Notes under the pieces: generated by a model
The model's database searches: none
What the model was told of the DNA's origin: nothing
Seen by the model: only the letters and a program-made list of their open reading frames with translations
Assembly: GCF_900172325.1 (NCBI RefSeq)
Contig: NZ_FWFR01000001.1
Location: 124,001 to 188,000 of the forward strand
Length of the DNA stretch: 64,000 nt
Direction: 5' to 3'
Source: Oceanibacterium hippocampi
GTDB lineage: Bacteria > Pseudomonadota > Alphaproteobacteria > Sneathiellales > Sneathiellaceae
In this document: positions 18,595-27,486 of the stretch, piece after piece
Layout: each line of letters opens with the position of its first letter
How positions within the stretch are numbered: position 1 is the first letter of the stretch
Program-made: the position numbers and the translations under genes

Positions 18595-18642
18595 TTGACT
18601 GGGGGCAGCGCTCGGCCCTATATTTCTATTATTCTGGAAATA
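18595..18642 (+). promoter_or_regulatory. Permease promoter with ArsR-type operator
   Basis: TTGACT (18595-18600) and TATATT (18619-18624) are spaced by 18 bp, a good sigma-70 type promoter directly before the permease gene. An inverted repeat TATTTC (18621-18626) ... GAAATA (18637-18642) with a 10-bp spacer overlaps the -10 box. ArsR repressors bind AT-rich inverted repeats of this kind, and an ArsR gene ends 35 bp upstream. Repression relieved by metal is the simplest reading (inference). Confidence 0.65.
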
Positions 18643-18648
18643 CAGGTG

Positions 18649-19695
18649 ATGTCGATGACCCAGCTCGAATCAACCCTCCGCTCCGTCGCACGACTTGCCT
18701 TGCCGGTCGACCGGGTCGCGGCGGCTTTCCTGGCGGCGGTCGCCCTGCTCGCGGTCAGCGTTCCCGATCAGGCCGTGGAAAGTCTTGAATTCACCGCGCT
18801 GAGCCTGCTCCGCATCGCCCCCTTCATCGCGCTGTCGGTCCTCATCGCCGCCGCGGCGACGGCATCGGGCGCGGACGGCGTGATCGCCCGGGCTTTCGAG
18901 GGCAAGCCGCTCCAGGTCATTGTCGCCGGCGCCCTGGTCGGTGCGCTCTCGCCCTTCTGCGGGTGCGGCGTGATCCCGTTGATCGCCGCCCTGCTTGCCG
19001 CCGGGGTGCCGCTGCCCGGCGTGATGGCCTTCTGGCTCGCCTCGCCGATCATCGACCCGGAGATGTTCGTGCTCACAGCCGCCGGGCTCGGCCTCGAATT
19101 CGCCGTCGTGAAGACCGTCGCGGCCATCGCCATCGGTCTCGTCGGCGGCTTCACGATCCTCGCGCTGAACCGCGCGGGCTATCTGTTCGAGCCGATGAAG
19201 CCGGGCGCCGCGGGCAGCGGTTGCGGCGGTCCGAAACTCGCGGCACGGCCGCACTGGCGGTTCTGGGACATGGAAGAGCGGCGCCGCAAGTTTGCCGTCT
19301 CCGCGCGTGAGGCCGGCTGGTTTCTTGGCAAGTGGCTGGCGCTCGCCTTTCTTGTCGAAAGCCTGATGGTCGCCTGGGCCCCGGCGGATGCGATCGCCGG
19401 CTGGTTCGGCAGCGGCGAAGGCGCCGCGATCCCGCTTGCCGCGCTGATCGGCATTCCGGCCTATCTGAACGGCTATGCCGCGATCCCGACGGTCTCGGGC
19501 CTCATGGAACTCGGCATGGGCAAGGGGGCCGGCCTCGCATTCATGCTGGCCGGCTCGATCACCAGCATTCCGGCCGCGATCGCGGTCTGGGCGCTGGCCC
19601 GGCGCGCCGTGTTCTTCTGGTATCTGGCCCTGGCCTACGTCACCGCGGTGGGCGCCGGCGAGGCCTATCGCCTCTTCGGACAGCTATCCGGCTGA
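18649..19695 (+). CDS. DUF318 / ArsP-SO_0444 family permease
   Basis: Integral membrane protein of 348 aa with about eight hydrophobic helices. The hallmark is SPFCGCGVIPLIAALLAAGVPLPG in the first half, with a related PAYLNGYAAIPTVSGLMELG in the second half, indicating an internal duplication. The family includes organoarsenical (ArsP) and proposed Cu/Zn exporters. A cytosolic loop contains SGCGG, a further possible metal ligand. Start: ATG 18649 or 18655; the frame is open upstream. Control by the neighbouring ArsR protein is strongly suggested by the operator in front of it. Confidence 0.9.
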   Translation: MSMTQLESTLRSVARLALPVDRVAAAFLAAVALLAVSVPDQAVESLEFTALSLLRIAPFIALSVLIAAAATASGADGVIARAFEGKPLQVIVAGALVGALSPFCGCGVIPLIAALLAAGVPLPGVMAFWLASPIIDPEMFVLTAAGLGLEFAVVKTVAAIAIGLVGGFTILALNRAGYLFEPMKPGAAGSGCGGPKLAARPHWRFWDMEERRRKFAVSAREAGWFLGKWLALAFLVESLMVAWAPADAIAGWFGSGEGAAIPLAALIGIPAYLNGYAAIPTVSGLMELGMGKGAGLAFMLAGSITSIPAAIAVWALARRAVFFWYLALAYVTAVGAGEAYRLFGQLSG

Positions 19696-19715
19696 CCGGG
19701 CTCCCGGGCCCAAGG

Positions 19716-20327
19716 TCAGAGGTATTCGCGAATGCCCCTGGCGATCTCTTCCGGCGTCGTGGCATGGCCGAAGGCAGTGATGAACTTGCCATCCCGGCCC
19801 ATCAGATAAAGGAAGGAGAGATGGTCGACGAGATAGTTCTCAGGATCCTTGTCGGGATCGACCTTGCGGAAATAGACGCGATAGCGCTTCGCGACCTCGG
19901 CGACCTGCTCCTCCGTGCCGCGGAGGCCGATGAAGCGGGGTCCGAATGCATCCATATACTCGGCCATCACCTGCTGGCTGTCCCGGTTCGGATCGACAGT
20001 GATGAAGATCGGCGCCACGTCATCGGCGTCGTCGCCGAGGATATCGAGCGCCACCGCCTCGTTCTGCAACGAGGTCGGACAGACGTCCGGGCAGAAGGTG
20101 TAGCCGAAATAGACCAGCATCAGCTTGCCGCGGAAATCGGTGTCTGAGACCGTGTGGCCATCCTGCGCGACAAGCGTGAACGGACCGCCGACATCGGCGG
20201 TTCCCTGTCCCCGGTTGCCGTCATCGGCGAATCGTTGAAGGATGCCGCTTTCATAAACCTGCCAGCCGGCGATCCCGGCGAGGCCGACGACGATGAGGAT
20301 TCCAAGGACAAGGGGGAGATGTTTCAT
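19716..20327 (-). CDS. SCO1/SenC family copper chaperone
   Basis: Periplasmic membrane-anchored thioredoxin-fold protein of 203 aa involved in loading copper into cytochrome c oxidase. An N-terminal anchor (residues 5-22) precedes the SCO domain, which has the copper-binding CxxxC motif in TFCPDVCPT and the conserved histidine in VDHLSFLYLMG. I chose ATG 20327 (MKHLPLVLG), from which a normal signal anchor follows; the open frame continues to 20390. It is convergent with the permease gene (20 bp apart). Confidence 0.95.
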   Translation of the reverse strand: MKHLPLVLGILIVVGLAGIAGWQVYESGILQRFADDGNRGQGTADVGGPFTLVAQDGHTVSDTDFRGKLMLVYFGYTFCPDVCPTSLQNEAVALDILGDDADDVAPIFITVDPNRDSQQVMAEYMDAFGPRFIGLRGTEEQVAEVAKRYRVYFRKVDPDKDPENYLVDHLSFLYLMGRDGKFITAFGHATTPEEIARGIREYL

Positions 20328-20433
20328 GATTCCCGGACGCTGGTGACAGTCAACCCAATATAGGGAACGTCTCGCCGGGTGGAAGGCCACCCTGAATCCG
20401 GTCGCTGCGTCATACCGTCGCTGAATTCAGGAA

Positions 20434-20487
20434 ACCCGGCCGCGGCAGTCACACGTGAGGGGGAAGCCATAGTCGCCGCGGCCGGGT
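20434..20487. repeat. 13-bp perfect inverted repeat in the sco/O-methyltransferase divergent region
   Basis: ACCCGGCCGCGGC (20434-20446) and GCCGCGGCCGGGT (20475-20487) are exact reverse complements around a 28-base loop that contains CACGTG. Just before it is a 10-bp palindrome CTGAATTCAG (20421-20430). The whole 264-bp intergenic stretch 20328-20591 otherwise holds no convincing gene. The hairpin is about 105 bp from both divergent start codons. Confidence 0.65.
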
Positions 20488-20546
20488 CGGCTGGGGGCCT
20501 GAACAGTTTGAATATCGCTGGCGACAAAGGCGATCACATGTTCTCA

Positions 20547-20564
20547 TTGCGGCCATTTTGCGGC
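20547..20564 (+). repeat. Direct heptamer repeats upstream of the O-methyltransferase gene
   Basis: TTGCGGC occurs at 20547-20553 and again at 20558-20564, 11 bp apart, that is, on the same face of the helix. The pair ends 27 bp upstream of the start codon at 20592. This spacing is what a tandem-binding regulator would use, but chance is possible in GC-rich DNA. Confidence 0.35.
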
Positions 20565-20591
20565 AGTTCGCCAGCGACATACGGGGCTTAA

Positions 20592-21257
20592 ATGCGCATC
20601 AAATCCACGGTTCTCGACGACCGCCTCCATGCCTATCTCATGCGCGTCGGCATCCGCGAGACGCCGGCCCAGGAGGCGCTTCGCGCGGAAACCGCGACCA
20701 TGCGCTTCGGCGGCATGCAGATCGCCCCGGAACAGGGCGCCTTCATGCAGTTCCTCGTGCGCCTGACCGGCGCCAGGCGCTATCTGGAGGTCGGCGTCTT
20801 CACCGGCTACTCATCGCTCGCCGTAGCGCTCGCATTGCCCGCCGACGGCCGGATCACGGCCCTCGACCTGTCCGCGGAATATACCGACATCGCCCGCCGC
20901 TACTGGGCCGAGGCAGGCGTCGCCGACCGTATCGACCTGCGACTCGGCCCGGCGCTCGACAGCCTTGCCGCGCTGGAGCGCGACGGCGCCGCCGACAGCT
21001 TCGACATCGCCTTCATCGATGCCGACAAGTCGAACTACGACGGATATTACGAGGCCGCGTTGCGCCTGGTCCGGCCCGGCGGCACGATCCTGATCGACAA
21101 CGTTCTCTGGGGCGGCGCCGTCGCCGATCCGGCGGCCGACGACGAGGACACGCGGGCGATCCGCGCGCTCAACGAGAAGCTGCACCGCGACCCGCGGATC
21201 GACTGCTCCATATTGCCGATCTCGGACGGGCTGACCCTGGCCCGGCGGCGGAGTTGA
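20592..21257 (+). CDS. Class I SAM-dependent O-methyltransferase (caffeoyl-CoA OMT-like)
   Basis: Cytosolic methyltransferase of 221 aa in the O-methyltransferase family 3 group. SAM-binding motif I is YLEVGVFTGYSSLAVA, the acidic loop is ALDLSAEY, and the metal-binding/catalytic segment is FIDADKSNYDGYYE, followed by GGTILIDNVLWGG. These metal-dependent enzymes methylate catechol-type hydroxyls; the substrate here is unknown. The intergenic region upstream contains a large hairpin and direct repeats. Confidence 0.93.
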   Translation: MRIKSTVLDDRLHAYLMRVGIRETPAQEALRAETATMRFGGMQIAPEQGAFMQFLVRLTGARRYLEVGVFTGYSSLAVALALPADGRITALDLSAEYTDIARRYWAEAGVADRIDLRLGPALDSLAALERDGAADSFDIAFIDADKSNYDGYYEAALRLVRPGGTILIDNVLWGGAVADPAADDEDTRAIRALNEKLHRDPRIDCSILPISDGLTLARRRS

Positions 21258-21384
21258 ATCGGCTTGGCATGACGGGATACCCGCGCGCATTGACGCCCGC
21301 CGAAGTCAACGCTAGCGTGCCGTCACCCATCACGTCACAGGGCCCAGCCGGCCAGCGAGCCGCCGGCGCGACGGAACCGGATCC

Positions 21385-22335
21385 ATGAGTGTTTTTCTTT
21401 TCAAGCGGCTCCTCACCTTCATCCTGACCCTGTTCGGCGCTTCCGTCATCATCTTCGCGGCGATGGAGATACTCCCCGGCGACCCGGCCCTGGTCATCCT
21501 CGGCGTCGATGCCTCGCCCGAGGCGGTTCAGGCACTGACCGAGAAGCTCGGCCTCGACCGCCCGGTGCCGGAACGTTATTTCGACTGGATCACCGGCGTC
21601 CTCGGCGGTGATTTCGGGATCAGCTATTCCTACAAGACACCGGTGTCCGAGCTGATCATCGACAGCCTGAAGATCACCGTTCCACTGGCGATCATGGCGA
21701 TGCTGCTGGCGACCGCGATCGCCATCGTGCTCGGCATCTATGCCGCCGCCAACCACAACCGCCCGGCCGATGTCGGCATCATGGGGATCAGCCAGCTCGG
21801 GATCTCGATCCCCAGTTTCTGGCTCGGCATCCTCCTGGTGCTGCTCTTCGCGGTCAATCTGCGCTGGTTCTCGGCCGGCGGCTTTCCCGGCTGGGACCGG
21901 GACTTCTTCGGCTCGTTCCGGGCGCTGATCCTGCCGGCGGTCTCGCTGGCCACTGTGCAGGCGGCGATCCTCGCACGAATCACCCGCTCGGCGGTGCTCG
22001 ATGTCTTCCGCGAGGATTTCGTCCGCACCGCCCGCGCCAAGGGGGTCAGCCGGCGGCGCGCACTCTGGGGGCATGTTCTCAGGAATGCCCTGATCCCGGT
22101 GATCACGATCATGGGACTGCAGTTCGCCAACCTGCTTGCCGGCACGGTCGTCATCGAAAGCGTCTTCACCCTGCCGGGGCTCGGGCAACTGGTGCTGAAG
22201 GCGATCAACAACCGCGACCTGATCATCGTCGAGGGCACGGTGCTCTTGCTCGCCGCGATGGTCGTCGCGGTCAATTTCCTCGTCGATATCCTCTATGCGC
22301 TGATCGATCCCCGCCTGAAGGTGAGCGACATATGA
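21385..22335 (+). CDS. Peptide/nickel-type ABC transporter permease (DppB-like)
   Basis: Inner-membrane permease of 316 aa with the DppB/OppB layout. An N-terminal helix is followed by a periplasmic region containing the family motif PGDPALVILG, then five more membrane segments. The cytoplasmic EAA loop (RTARAKGVSRRRALWGHVLRNALIP) contacts the ATPases. It is first in a tightly overlapping four-gene operon, sharing ATGA with the next gene. No solute-binding protein gene lies on either side in this window. Confidence 0.93.
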   Translation: MSVFLFKRLLTFILTLFGASVIIFAAMEILPGDPALVILGVDASPEAVQALTEKLGLDRPVPERYFDWITGVLGGDFGISYSYKTPVSELIIDSLKITVPLAIMAMLLATAIAIVLGIYAAANHNRPADVGIMGISQLGISIPSFWLGILLVLLFAVNLRWFSAGGFPGWDRDFFGSFRALILPAVSLATVQAAILARITRSAVLDVFREDFVRTARAKGVSRRRALWGHVLRNALIPVITIMGLQFANLLAGTVVIESVFTLPGLGQLVLKAINNRDLIIVEGTVLLLAAMVVAVNFLVDILYALIDPRLKVSDI

Positions 22336-23180
22336 GCGGGCCCGGCGGATCCTTCCTCGCGCGCGCCCTGCGCCATCGCAGCTTCATGCTCGGCGGCGCG
22401 CTCACCGTCGGCATGCTCGGCATGGCGGCAATCTCGCTCTTCTGGACCCCCGGGGAGGCGATCAGCCTGAACGTGGCGCACCGGATGCGACCGCCGAGCC
22501 TGGAATACTGGCTCGGCACCGACAAGTTCGGCCGCGACATCTTCTCGATGCTGATGGCGGGTGCGCAGAACTCGATCACCGTCGGCGTCGTCGCCGTCTC
22601 CATCGGCCTCGTCGCCGGCGTCATCCTCGGCGCCTGGGCCTCGGCCAAACGCGGCTGGATCGAGGAAGCGGTGATGCGCTTCTCGGACTTTTCCTTCGCC
22701 TTCCCGGCGATCCTGTCGGCGATCATGCTGACGGCGATCATCGGGCCGGGCGGCGTGACCTCGATCCTGGCGATCGGGATCTACAACATCCCGGTCTTCG
22801 CCCGCCTGACACGCGGTGTGGCGAACGCCGTCTGGGCCCGCGAATTCGTGCTGGCGGCGCGTGCCGCGGGCAAGGGCGCCGTCCGCATCACCATCGAACA
22901 TGTACTGCCGAACATCCTTTCGATCATCATCGTCCAGGCAACGATCAGCTTCGCGATCGCCATTCTCGCCGAAGCCGCGCTTTCCTATCTCGGCCTCGGC
23001 ACACAGCCGCCGCAGCCGTCCTGGGGACGCATGCTGAGCGAGGCGCAGGCGCTGATCTTCCTCGCCCCGATGCAGGCGATCTATCCCGGCGTCACGATCG
23101 CGCTCTCGGTCTTCGGCCTCAACCTGTTGGGCGACGGGCTGCGCGACCTACTCGACCCCCGTCTCGCGAGGAAACGCTGA
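22332..23180 (+). CDS. Peptide/nickel-type ABC transporter permease (DppC-like)
   Basis: Second inner-membrane permease (282 aa) of the dipeptide/oligopeptide/nickel family. It has an N-terminal helix ([21 protein letters not shown]), the family stretch [20 protein letters not shown] and the EAA loop ([23 protein letters not shown]). The start ATG overlaps the dppB-like stop and its own stop overlaps the next start by one base (TGATG), so the operon is translationally coupled. Confidence 0.93.
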   Translation: MSGPGGSFLARALRHRSFMLGGALTVGMLGMAAISLFWTPGEAISLNVAHRMRPPSLEYWLGTDKFGRDIFSMLMAGAQNSITVGVVAVSIGLVAGVILGAWASAKRGWIEEAVMRFSDFSFAFPAILSAIMLTAIIGPGGVTSILAIGIYNIPVFARLTRGVANAVWAREFVLAARAAGKGAVRITIEHVLPNILSIIIVQATISFAIAILAEAALSYLGLGTQPPQPSWGRMLSEAQALIFLAPMQAIYPGVTIALSVFGLNLLGDGLRDLLDPRLARKR

Positions 23181-24172
23181 TGTCGCTGCTCCGGGTCGAG
23201 AATCTCGAGGTGACGCTGCAGACGTCGGTCGGACCGGCGCGTGCCGTCCGCGACGTCAGCTTCCAGCTCGAACGCGGCCAGAGCCTCGGAATCGTCGGCG
23301 AATCCGGCTGCGGCAAGTCGATGACGGCGCTCGCCCTGATGGGCCTGCTGCCCGAGGGCGCGACGACGGCCGGCCGGGTGATGCTCGGCGAGGACGATCT
23401 GCTGACGATGCCGGAGAATGAGCTCTGCGGCGTGCGCGGGAACCGGCTCGCGATGATCTTCCAGGAGCCGATGACCTCCCTCAACCCGCTCCACACGATC
23501 GGCGCGCAGGTCATGGAACCGCTGCTCCTGCATCGCGGGCTGCACAAGTCGGAGGCCCGCGACGAGGCCTACCGGCTGCTTGACCAGGTCGGCATACCCA
23601 ACGCGAAGTCGCGGCTCGACAATTATCCGCACCAGCTTTCCGGCGGCCAGCGCCAGCGGGTCATGATCGCGCTCGCGCTGTCCTGCGATCCCGACATCCT
23701 GATCGCCGACGAGCCGACGACGGCCCTCGACGTGACGATCCAGAGCCAGATTCTCGACCTGATCGAACAGCTGGTCAGCCGGCTCGGGATGTCGTTGATC
23801 CTCATTTCCCATGATCTCGGGGTGATTTCCGAGAGCGTCGACCGGGTGATGGTGATGTATGGCGGCACGGTCGTCGAAAGCGGCCCGACGCAGTCCCTGT
23901 TCCACGCCCTCGCCCATCCCTATACGCGCGGGCTGTTCGCCTCGATGCCGCGACTGGGCGGCAAGCGGGAACGGCTGACCACCATTCCCGGCACCGTACC
24001 GGATCTCGCCGACCTTCCGACCGGCTGCACTTTCGCCGGCCGCTGCCCCCTGGTGACCGAGGCCTGCCGCGCCGCGCCGCCACCGCGCCTACCCGTGGCC
24101 GACGGCCATGAGGCCGCCTGCATCCATCTCGACCTTGCGACCGCCGCGCGCCCGTCGGAGCTGTTCTCGTGA
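23180..24172 (+). CDS. ABC transporter ATPase (DppD-like)
   Basis: Cytoplasmic ATPase of 330 aa. Walker A is GESGCGKS, the signature is [15 protein letters not shown], Walker B is [12 protein letters not shown], and the H-loop follows in LISHDLG. The oligopeptide-type C-terminal extension has cysteines spaced for an Fe-S or zinc site ([17 protein letters not shown]), as usual for DppD/OppD proteins. It works with the following DppF-like ATPase as a heterodimer (family knowledge). Confidence 0.95.
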   Translation: MSLLRVENLEVTLQTSVGPARAVRDVSFQLERGQSLGIVGESGCGKSMTALALMGLLPEGATTAGRVMLGEDDLLTMPENELCGVRGNRLAMIFQEPMTSLNPLHTIGAQVMEPLLLHRGLHKSEARDEAYRLLDQVGIPNAKSRLDNYPHQLSGGQRQRVMIALALSCDPDILIADEPTTALDVTIQSQILDLIEQLVSRLGMSLILISHDLGVISESVDRVMVMYGGTVVESGPTQSLFHALAHPYTRGLFASMPRLGGKRERLTTIPGTVPDLADLPTGCTFAGRCPLVTEACRAAPPPRLPVADGHEAACIHLDLATAARPSELFS

Positions 24173-25164
24173 ATGCCCCCGCGACCGTGCCGGTCCTGGC
24201 CGTGGAAGAGCTGCAGCGTCATTACACGCTGCCGCGCGAGCACCTGTTCCGCGAACCCGGCAAGGTTTACGCGCTGAACGGCGTCAGCTTCGAGATCCAG
24301 CCGGGCAGGAGCTTCGGCGTCGTCGGCGAATCGGGCTGCGGGAAATCCACGCTGGCACGCACCGTGATGGCACTGGAGACGCCGACGGCCGGCACGGTGC
24401 GGATCCTTGGCCACGATCTCTTCGATCTCGACAAGGACGCGCTCCGGGCGCTTCGCCGGCATTTCCAGATGGTCTTCCAGGACCCCTACGGGTCGCTGGA
24501 TCCGCGGCACAAGGTCGGCCGGGTCGTCGCCGAACCGCTGACCGTCTCGGACGAGGTCGGCGCTAGGGATCGTGTCGAGAAGGTTGCCGACGTGCTGCGC
24601 TCGGTCGGCCTGAAGGCCGCCGACATGGACAAGTATCCGCACGAGTTCTCCGGCGGCCAGCGCCAGCGGATCGCCATCGCCCGCGCGCTGGTCACCCGGC
24701 CGGAACTGATCGTCGCCGACGAGCCGGTATCGGCCCTCGATGTCTCGGTACAGGCACAGGTACTCAACCTGATGCGCGACCTCCAGGACAGCTTCGGCGT
24801 CACCTACATGCTGATCAGCCACGATCTCGCGGTCGTCGAATATGTCTGCGACGAAGTGGCGGTCATGTATCTCGGCCGGATTGTCGAGCGCGGTCGGACC
24901 GAAGCCCTTTTCGCGCGGCCATCGCATCCCTATACCCGCGCCCTGCTCGACGCCGTGCCGCGTCCGGGGGTCGGACGGGCAAAACGCGGCGCCGCGTTGA
25001 AAGGCACGGTGATGAGCCAGACCGCGCTCGGCACCGGATGCGCCTTCGCCGACCGCTGCCCGATGGCGAAGCCGCGCTGCCTGGAGGAGGCGCCGCCGCT
25101 CCGCGATCTCGGCGACCATCATCTGTCCGCCTGCCACTATGCCGAGGATGTCCCGGCGGGCTGA
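24169..25164 (+). CDS. ABC transporter ATPase (DppF-like)
   Basis: Partner ATPase of 331 aa. Walker A is GESGCGKST, the signature is FSGGQRQRIAIARAL, Walker B is LIVADEPVSALD, and the C-terminal cysteine cluster (GCAFADRCP, PRCL, ACHY) follows the DppF/OppF pattern. It starts at GTG 24169, overlapping the previous stop (GTGA). It is the last gene of the operon; the next gene, msrB, is convergent. The substrate could be peptides, nickel or opines; the missing binding protein would decide. Confidence 0.95.
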   Translation: MNAPATVPVLAVEELQRHYTLPREHLFREPGKVYALNGVSFEIQPGRSFGVVGESGCGKSTLARTVMALETPTAGTVRILGHDLFDLDKDALRALRRHFQMVFQDPYGSLDPRHKVGRVVAEPLTVSDEVGARDRVEKVADVLRSVGLKAADMDKYPHEFSGGQRQRIAIARALVTRPELIVADEPVSALDVSVQAQVLNLMRDLQDSFGVTYMLISHDLAVVEYVCDEVAVMYLGRIVERGRTEALFARPSHPYTRALLDAVPRPGVGRAKRGAALKGTVMSQTALGTGCAFADRCPMAKPRCLEEAPPLRDLGDHHLSACHYAEDVPAG

Positions 25165-25185
25165 CGGCCGGCCGCCGTCTTGCCG

Positions 25186-25593
25186 TCAGTCGCCGCCCGT
25201 CTTCGGCTTCAGGTCGAGCGACGCCGAATTCATGCAGTAGCGCAGGCCGGTCGGCTGCGGTCCGTCCGGAAAGACATGGCCGAGATGGGCGTCGCAGCGC
25301 GCGCAGAGAATCTCGGTCCGGCGCATGAACAGCTTGTTGTCGGCCTCTTCGGCGACGGCGTCGGGCGACAGTGGTGCCCAGAAGCTCGGCCAGCCGGTAC
25401 CCGAATCATACTTGGTATCTGAATCGAAAAGCGGCGCATCGCAACAGACACAGTGATAAATGCCGGGCGCCTTGGAATCGTTATACTTGCCGGTGAAGGC
25501 CCGCTCCGTGCCCTTTTTCCGGGCCACCTTGAACTGTTCCGGAGTGAGCTTCCGTGCCCATTCCTCGTCGCTCTTCCGGACTTTGTCGGTCAT
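25186..25593 (-). CDS. msrB: Peptide methionine-(R)-S-oxide reductase
   Basis: Repairs the R form of methionine sulfoxide in proteins. The 135-aa protein has the two zinc CxxC motifs (HCVCCD and CARCDA), the substrate loop SGTGWPSFW and the catalytic cysteine in [11 protein letters not shown] chose ATG 25593, with GAGG upstream, over ATG 25614. The cytosolic location follows from the absence of a signal peptide. Confidence 0.97.
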   Translation of the reverse strand: MTDKVRKSDEEWARKLTPEQFKVARKKGTERAFTGKYNDSKAPGIYHCVCCDAPLFDSDTKYDSGTGWPSFWAPLSPDAVAEEADNKLFMRRTEILCARCDAHLGHVFPDGPQPTGLRYCMNSASLDLKPKTGGD

Positions 25594-25733
25594 TGCCTCG
25601 ATTCCCTTCACCATGCTGGTTGAACACTTTGCTCTACAAGTAGGGCGTCTCTCCGCCGCTGCAAAGCCTCGCGCTTGACGGAACGTGCTCGGTCGGGTTC
25701 ACTTGGCGTGACGGTTCCGTGACGAGAGGCAGG

Positions 25734-26108
25734 ATGAGCGACGTCCTGAGCTTCGACGATCACCCGCCCGCCCGGCCGGTTCTGGCAAACCGCCCGGGAC
25801 GGGATCTGGCCACGATCTTCTTCGATCGACGTGAACTGCGCCTGATCCTCGACATCTACGGCTACATGGTCGCCCGCGGCGAATGGCGTGACTATGCGAT
25901 CGGCCAGCATCGCGATTCCTGTACCTTCGCGGTCTTCCGCCGTACTGCCGACGGCGCGCTCTACCGGATCCGCAAGGAACCGGCGCTGGCCAACCGCCAG
26001 GGTGCGTACAGCGTCGTCTCGGCCAGCGGCCAGGTTCTGAAGCGCGGCCGCGAACTCGCCCAGGTCCTCAAGGTGTTCGACAAGAAGCGGCTTCGCGTCG
26101 TCGACTGA
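25734..26108 (+). CDS. DUF2794 family protein
   Basis: Small cytosolic protein of 124 aa of a family largely confined to alphaproteobacteria and of unknown function. Typical segments are IFFDRRELRLILDIYG, GEWRDYAI and the C-terminal VFDKKRLRVVD. ATG 25734 follows GAGGCAGG. Basic and acidic residues alternate without a recognisable catalytic motif. It is convergent with the TPR gene. Confidence 0.85.
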   Translation: MSDVLSFDDHPPARPVLANRPGRDLATIFFDRRELRLILDIYGYMVARGEWRDYAIGQHRDSCTFAVFRRTADGALYRIRKEPALANRQGAYSVVSASGQVLKRGRELAQVLKVFDKKRLRVVD

Positions 26109-26114
26109 CGCCGC

Positions 26115-27485
26115 TCAGCCGGCCGCGAGCCGTTCGAGCGCCGCCTCGGATTCGCCGACAGCCGCGACATCGCCGGCGGCCCGCGCGGTGTCCCGCAACA
26201 ACCTCCATCCGCTTGCCACCGCCGGGCGGAACTCGGCCCGCCGCCGGCGGATCGCCAGCGCCTCCCGGTGCAGGCCGGCGCGTTCCAGGCAGACGACCCG
26301 GGCCTGCTCGAACAGGTCGCGCTGGGCATGGCTGCCGCCGATCTTCGCGAGAGCGGGGATCGCCATGGCGAAATCGTCGACCGCCTCGGCATCGCGGCCA
26401 CGCGCCTGGGCCAGCACCGCCCGCGCGAGCGGTAGTGCGACCTCGACCCATGCGGGACGGAGATAGGGATCGGCCGCGGCCGCATGCGCCGCCAGCCCCT
26501 CGAGGAAGGCGTCCGCGGCGGCATCCTCGCCAGCACGGGCCAGCGCATAAAGATATTGCACGTCCAGAAACGGCTCGTCGTGCACCAGTTCGCGGGCCGC
26601 GACGTAATCGGCCACGTCGCGCCATCGCCCGCCCACGTCGACGCCCCGCATTTCCAGGCGCCAGAGCATCGAGATCGCCCCGACCTGGTCCTGGCTGTAG
26701 CTTTTCTCCCTCCCCCAGAGCCGTTCGTCGTAGAGACGAAGCGTTTCCGCCACCTCCCCGCGATCGAGATGGAAGAGCGCCAGGTGCCACCAGTTGTGGG
26801 TATACATGAAGGAGTTGCAATCCTCCCACGTGTCGGCGAGGGCGCGCATCCAGGCAATGCCGTCGTCGAGACGACCGCGGGTCTCCATCACATGGGCGAC
26901 CGCGTGATGCGCCCAGGGTTCGCGCCGCAACATCTCTGTCGCCCGCCGCCCGGCTTCCTCTGCCTCGTCCAGCCGGTGGCACTGTTCGAGGCCGAAGGCC
27001 CGCATGCCGTGCGCCCAGGCGCAGTCGCGATGGCGCTCGATCACCTTGTCGGCGAGACGGAGCATGCCGGCATTGTCGCCGACGTTGAAATAGTGCGTCT
27101 GGCCGACCTTGGCCGAGAAGAGGTCGCCCGGATAATCGGCGGCGAGCCGTTCGGCGATCCCGACAGCCCGACCGATCGCCTTGTCGCGGGCGGCGGCGAC
27201 GCTGTCGACGATCCACTGTTCCCGCTCGCTGGCCTTCGGTGCGGCCGCGATCGCCCGGACGAGATGACGTTCGGCGAGCGCAAGACCGGCCCGGTTCTCC
27301 ATCCAGAGGCCGAGCAGCGCGGCATAGGCGTTGGCAAGCGCGCAGTTGGGCTCGGCCTCCGCCGCGGCGAAGATCGGCGCGAAGTCGGTGCCATAGCGGA
27401 GCAGGCTCGTGGTGAAGCGGTCGATCGCCTCGACCGTTTCCGCTCGTGCCGCGGTAACCGGGTTGCCGAAACAATCGGCCCGCAT
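26115..27485 (-). CDS. TTC38-like tetratricopeptide repeat protein
   Basis: Alpha-helical repeat protein of 456 aa resembling the TTC38 family found from bacteria to vertebrates. Repeats run through the whole length, with conserved signature segments WAHHAVAHVMETRGR and YTHNWWHLALFHLDRG in the middle. No signal peptide. The start codon lies one base after the stop of the M81 peptidase gene, so the two are one operon. The molecular role is unknown; partnership with the peptidase is suggested only by the tight linkage. Confidence 0.87.
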   Translation of the reverse strand: MRADCFGNPVTAARAETVEAIDRFTTSLLRYGTDFAPIFAAAEAEPNCALANAYAALLGLWMENRAGLALAERHLVRAIAAAPKASEREQWIVDSVAAARDKAIGRAVGIAERLAADYPGDLFSAKVGQTHYFNVGDNAGMLRLADKVIERHRDCAWAHGMRAFGLEQCHRLDEAEEAGRRATEMLRREPWAHHAVAHVMETRGRLDDGIAWMRALADTWEDCNSFMYTHNWWHLALFHLDRGEVAETLRLYDERLWGREKSYSQDQVGAISMLWRLEMRGVDVGGRWRDVADYVAARELVHDEPFLDVQYLYALARAGEDAAADAFLEGLAAHAAAADPYLRPAWVEVALPLARAVLAQARGRDAEAVDDFAMAIPALAKIGGSHAQRDLFEQARVVCLERAGLHREALAIRRRRAEFRPAVASGWRLLRDTARAAGDVAAVGESEAALERLAAG

Positions 27486-27486
27486 C

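Noticed and set aside
20379-20591. Small open frame of 70 codons between sco and the O-methyltransferase gene
   Set aside because: No ribosome site, no recognisable motif, and it runs through the large hairpin and repeats; more likely non-coding.
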